This document shows positions 61,494 through 64,000 of a stretch of 64,000 nt of DNA, in pieces; positions within the stretch are counted from its first letter, which is position 1, and every line of letters starts with the position of its first letter. A program made the position numbers and the translations under genes. The notes below the pieces were generated by a model, which did no database searches, had not been told where the DNA came from, and saw nothing but the letters and a program-made list of their open reading frames with translations. This DNA comes from Brienomyrus brachyistius (lineage: Eukaryota > Chordata > Actinopteri > Osteoglossiformes > Mormyridae): positions 79,501 through 143,500 of the forward strand of contig NW_026042404.1 in assembly GCF_023856365.1 (NCBI RefSeq), written 5' to 3'.

Positions 61494-62892
61494 TTAAAGC
61501 AACACCAGGGAGGTTTACAACCTGATCCTTAAAATTATCGACCCGTAATTCCACCTTGAAAACCCCTAAAGAACAGTAGTTTACCCCATGACTCACTGCC
61601 CCATTCAAACAAAAAAAAAACAGGTTTTTGGGGTAACCTTTAGGTCAGCTCTTCAAAACCAGGTATGAGGACTCTTCAGCTAATCAGTCCTCTAATTAGA
61701 AATCTAATTAGGGAGTTGCAGCGAAAACCTGCATACACACCGGCCCTTTGCGGATAAGATTGTTCACCCCTGAAACAAGCAAACAGAAAGGCTGCTACAC
61801 TGCAAATTCAATATGCCCGCCGATGCTCCACCAAATCTATCAGGACCCTGCCTGTCTTTCCCGTGCCTGCTCCTTTGCCAATATGCCCTACCATCGGAAC
61901 ATGCACAGCCATCTCGCCCCGGCTATGCCTCCAGTCCGAACTGCAGTTCCTATACCTGCCTATAATTGCCTGGCTACAATCCATCCCCCAAAATGAAATT
62001 GATGACCCAACGATCACAGCTAAGAATTCTATCCCCAAACCACTGGTCTTCCTCCCCAACCGAACGATCATTCACTGACCGTGGTAACTTATAAGGGTTG
62101 GTATGATGACCAGTGGTGGACCTCACCGAACGTTTAACTGGTCTCTACACCTCGGGGGGGACATAACCTCCTCCATTATACGAGGCCTACTTGTGGATGC
62201 TCTATTGCGACCCCTCCCACCAGCCCTGTCCCCGTAAAATCACAGAGTCCTCATCCGATTCCATTTCTGTTGCCCCTGTGGGCAACCCAGACTCAGGAGA
62301 CATTACCAGAACATCTTCCCCTGACATAACAACCCCCTGTGGTACTGGACGCAACTCTGTTCGGTGAACTTGACGGACAACCCCGTCCCCCTCCATTGGA
62401 GTTGCAGAGTAAACTGCACCCTGATCTTGGGGACACCGAACTACCATATACAAACAGGCATCCCAATGATCCTGTATTTTACCTCGAACATGGTTCCGCA
62501 AACACACCAGCTGACCTTCATCAAACCCCTAATCATTAACCAACTCATTGTGTTTCCGATTTCGTGGTGTGGCTTGTTCCTCCAACTAAGCCTTCACATA
62601 CTCTTGAAGCACCTGCAAACTTTCCTGATGGTTTTGTACCCATTCCTCCAAAGGTCCACCATACTGACTGATCCCGGCAGGAGCCTGAAGATAGTGTATC
62701 GGTAATCGAGGCTCACAGCCAGACCTTAAATAAAAAGGCATCATCCAGTCATTTGGTGGGGTGTAGTATTGTAAGCTTCTCTGCTGGAGGAAGTGTGTGA
62801 AGCAAATTGTGCAAAAAAAATATTAAAGCAACACCAGGGAGGTTTACATCTAGATCCTTAAAATGATCGACCTGCAATTCCACCTTGAAAAT
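61494..62892. mobile_element. Retroelement-like tract with about 70-bp direct repeats
   Basis: ATTAAAGCAACACCAGGGAG, GTTTACA, GATCCTTAAAAT and AATTCCACCTTGAAAA occur at 61,494-61,562 and again at 62,822-62,890. Between them are broken, mostly open frames rich in Pro, Ser and Thr on the forward strand, and a block near 61,655-61,760 (CTAATTAGAAATCTAATTAG, GGCCCTTTGCGGATAAGATT) that I take for an old dispersed repeat. No enzyme domain was recognised; class unknown. Confidence 0.35.
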
Positions 62893-63687
62893 CCAATTAC
62901 CATATAAAGGATACAAGATGTAAAGATGACAAATGACATGGCACACATTTGTTGTTTAGACTGTTGTGTCAGGTTAATTGAAAGCTGAAGGATCTTAGTG
63001 TTTACTAGTCTAAGTAACAGAATGTCTAAACACTGTGCTTGCCTTTATGGGTTTTTAAGCAGAACATATAGGTATAGAAACATATTAACATTACGTTTCA
63101 CGATTCACTGACTGGAGAATAGGAGAATATACACATCAATATTACTACTTAAGTTAACTAACCCTAATCCCAACCCCTATTGGCACGGAGCCCGCCAGGG
63201 TTCAGGTGAGATATAAATCTGTAATCTGTATCAATGGTTTTGCTATCCATACCCACCCTATTAATGTTAGCTTCCCAGGGTTTCTTGTTAGACAAGCTCT
63301 GTGTCTCTCTATACCCCCATTTACTGCACGACTGATTGTCCATTTATAAAGAATCAAATAGGGTGAAGATGGTTTTAGTTTACAATTACTCTGGAAGGTG
63401 ACCAGATTAAAAAAAACTAAATACCATGCCTACGTGTATGTAATCTCCATCACAGTCCCCATTTTCCCCATAATCCTCGTTTTGATAGTGCCAATTTGTG
63501 TAATGTGAGTTTTTTTTTTTTTTAAAAAACTGTTATAGAAGAACATACTGGATGCCACATGTGTACAATTACCCCTTTCTAATTAGTGGGGTCCGTTGTG
63601 TCAGCTACAGCCTTTACTAACATACACATAAGTATACAGTCTTACAGCACTTTTGTTTTCCTTTTGTATTTAATGGTTTTCCATTTA
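62893..63687. other. No gene or repeat recognised
   Basis: AT-rich sequence with a T run near 63,512 and no exon or element that I can name. Confidence 0.5.
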
Positions 63688-64000
63688 GGGGGCAGCATGG
63701 TGGTGCAGTGGTTAGCACTGCTGCCTCACACCTCTAGGGCCCGGGTTCGAGTCTCCACCTGGGTCACATGTGTGTGGAGTTTGCATGTTCTACCCATGTC
63801 ATCGTGGGGTTTCCTCCGGGTACTCTGGTTTCCCCCACAGTCCAAAAACATGCTGAGGCTAATTGGAGTTGCTAAATTGCCCATAGGAGTGTATGCGTGA
63901 GTGAATAGTGTGTGAGTGTGCCCTGCGATGGGCTGGCCCGCCATCCTGGGTTGTTCCCTGTCTCGTGCCCATTGCTTCCGGGATAGGCTCCAGACCCCCC
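63688..64000 (+). repeat. tRNA-derived SINE, cut by the window end
   Basis: GGGGGCAGCATGGTGGTGCA, GTGGTTAGCACTG (A box) and GGGTTCGAGTCTCC (B box) are followed by the family body (GTGTGGAGTTTGCATGTTC, TTTCCTCCGGGTACTCTGG, CATGCTGAGGCTAATTGG, CATCCTGGGTTGTTCCCTG). The GGAT tail should lie just beyond the window. It is the best preserved SINE here. Confidence 0.85.

Overview
The window is vertebrate nuclear DNA, most likely from a ray-finned fish. It holds multi-exon genes with GT-AG introns, a tRNA-Asp gene, and a dense fish-type repeat load: L2/CR1-group LINEs, tRNA-derived SINEs, Tc1-like and hAT relics, several MITE families, an LTR end and long microsatellites. Nothing in it looks bacterial.

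Layout. 1-7.9 kb is repeat-rich, with LINE and SINE fragments, a MITE, a 46-bp minisatellite at 3.5-4.55 kb and a probable LTR at 4.6-6.5 kb. 8.0-9.3 kb holds three exons of a secreted cystatin-fold, chemerin-like gene (+) whose last exon was not found. 10-14.2 kb holds hAT relics, an orphan exon-like ORF and the proline-rich 3' end plus LTR of a retrotransposon. 14.18-20.42 kb is a satellite of about 215 copies of a 29-bp unit arranged as a giant inverted repeat with its centre near 18,296. 20.55-29.27 kb is u2af2 (-), ten coding exons, with the terminal exon missing. A tRNA-Asp(GTC) gene (-) lies between u2af2 and the divergent rgs11 (+, 17 coding exons, 30.47-45.47 kb). An L2-type LINE with both ORFs open sits antisense in rgs11 intron 3. 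clcn7 (-, 50.35-56.85 kb) converges on rgs11, and only its C-terminal 15 coding exons are visible. 57.2-59.4 kb is a tandem array of about 220-bp units with TA-rich spacers. 59.5-64 kb holds Tc1 debris, an unassigned promoter/exon-like segment, an unclassified retroelement-like tract and a SINE cut by the window edge.

The genes are unrelated housekeeping and signalling functions: U2AF65 acts in 3' splice-site recognition, RGS11 is a GTPase-activating protein for Gi/o subunits, ClC-7 is a lysosomal 2Cl-/H+ exchanger, and the chemerin-like protein would be a secreted ligand.

The most unusual feature is the palindromic satellite. Its unit resembles part of a palindromic MITE that occurs twice in rgs11 introns, and a MITE-like end is still present at its right border, so it may be a MITE that expanded into satellite DNA. 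Every unit carries a consensus CCAAT (NF-Y) box, and the array occupies the place where the last exon of u2af2 should be.
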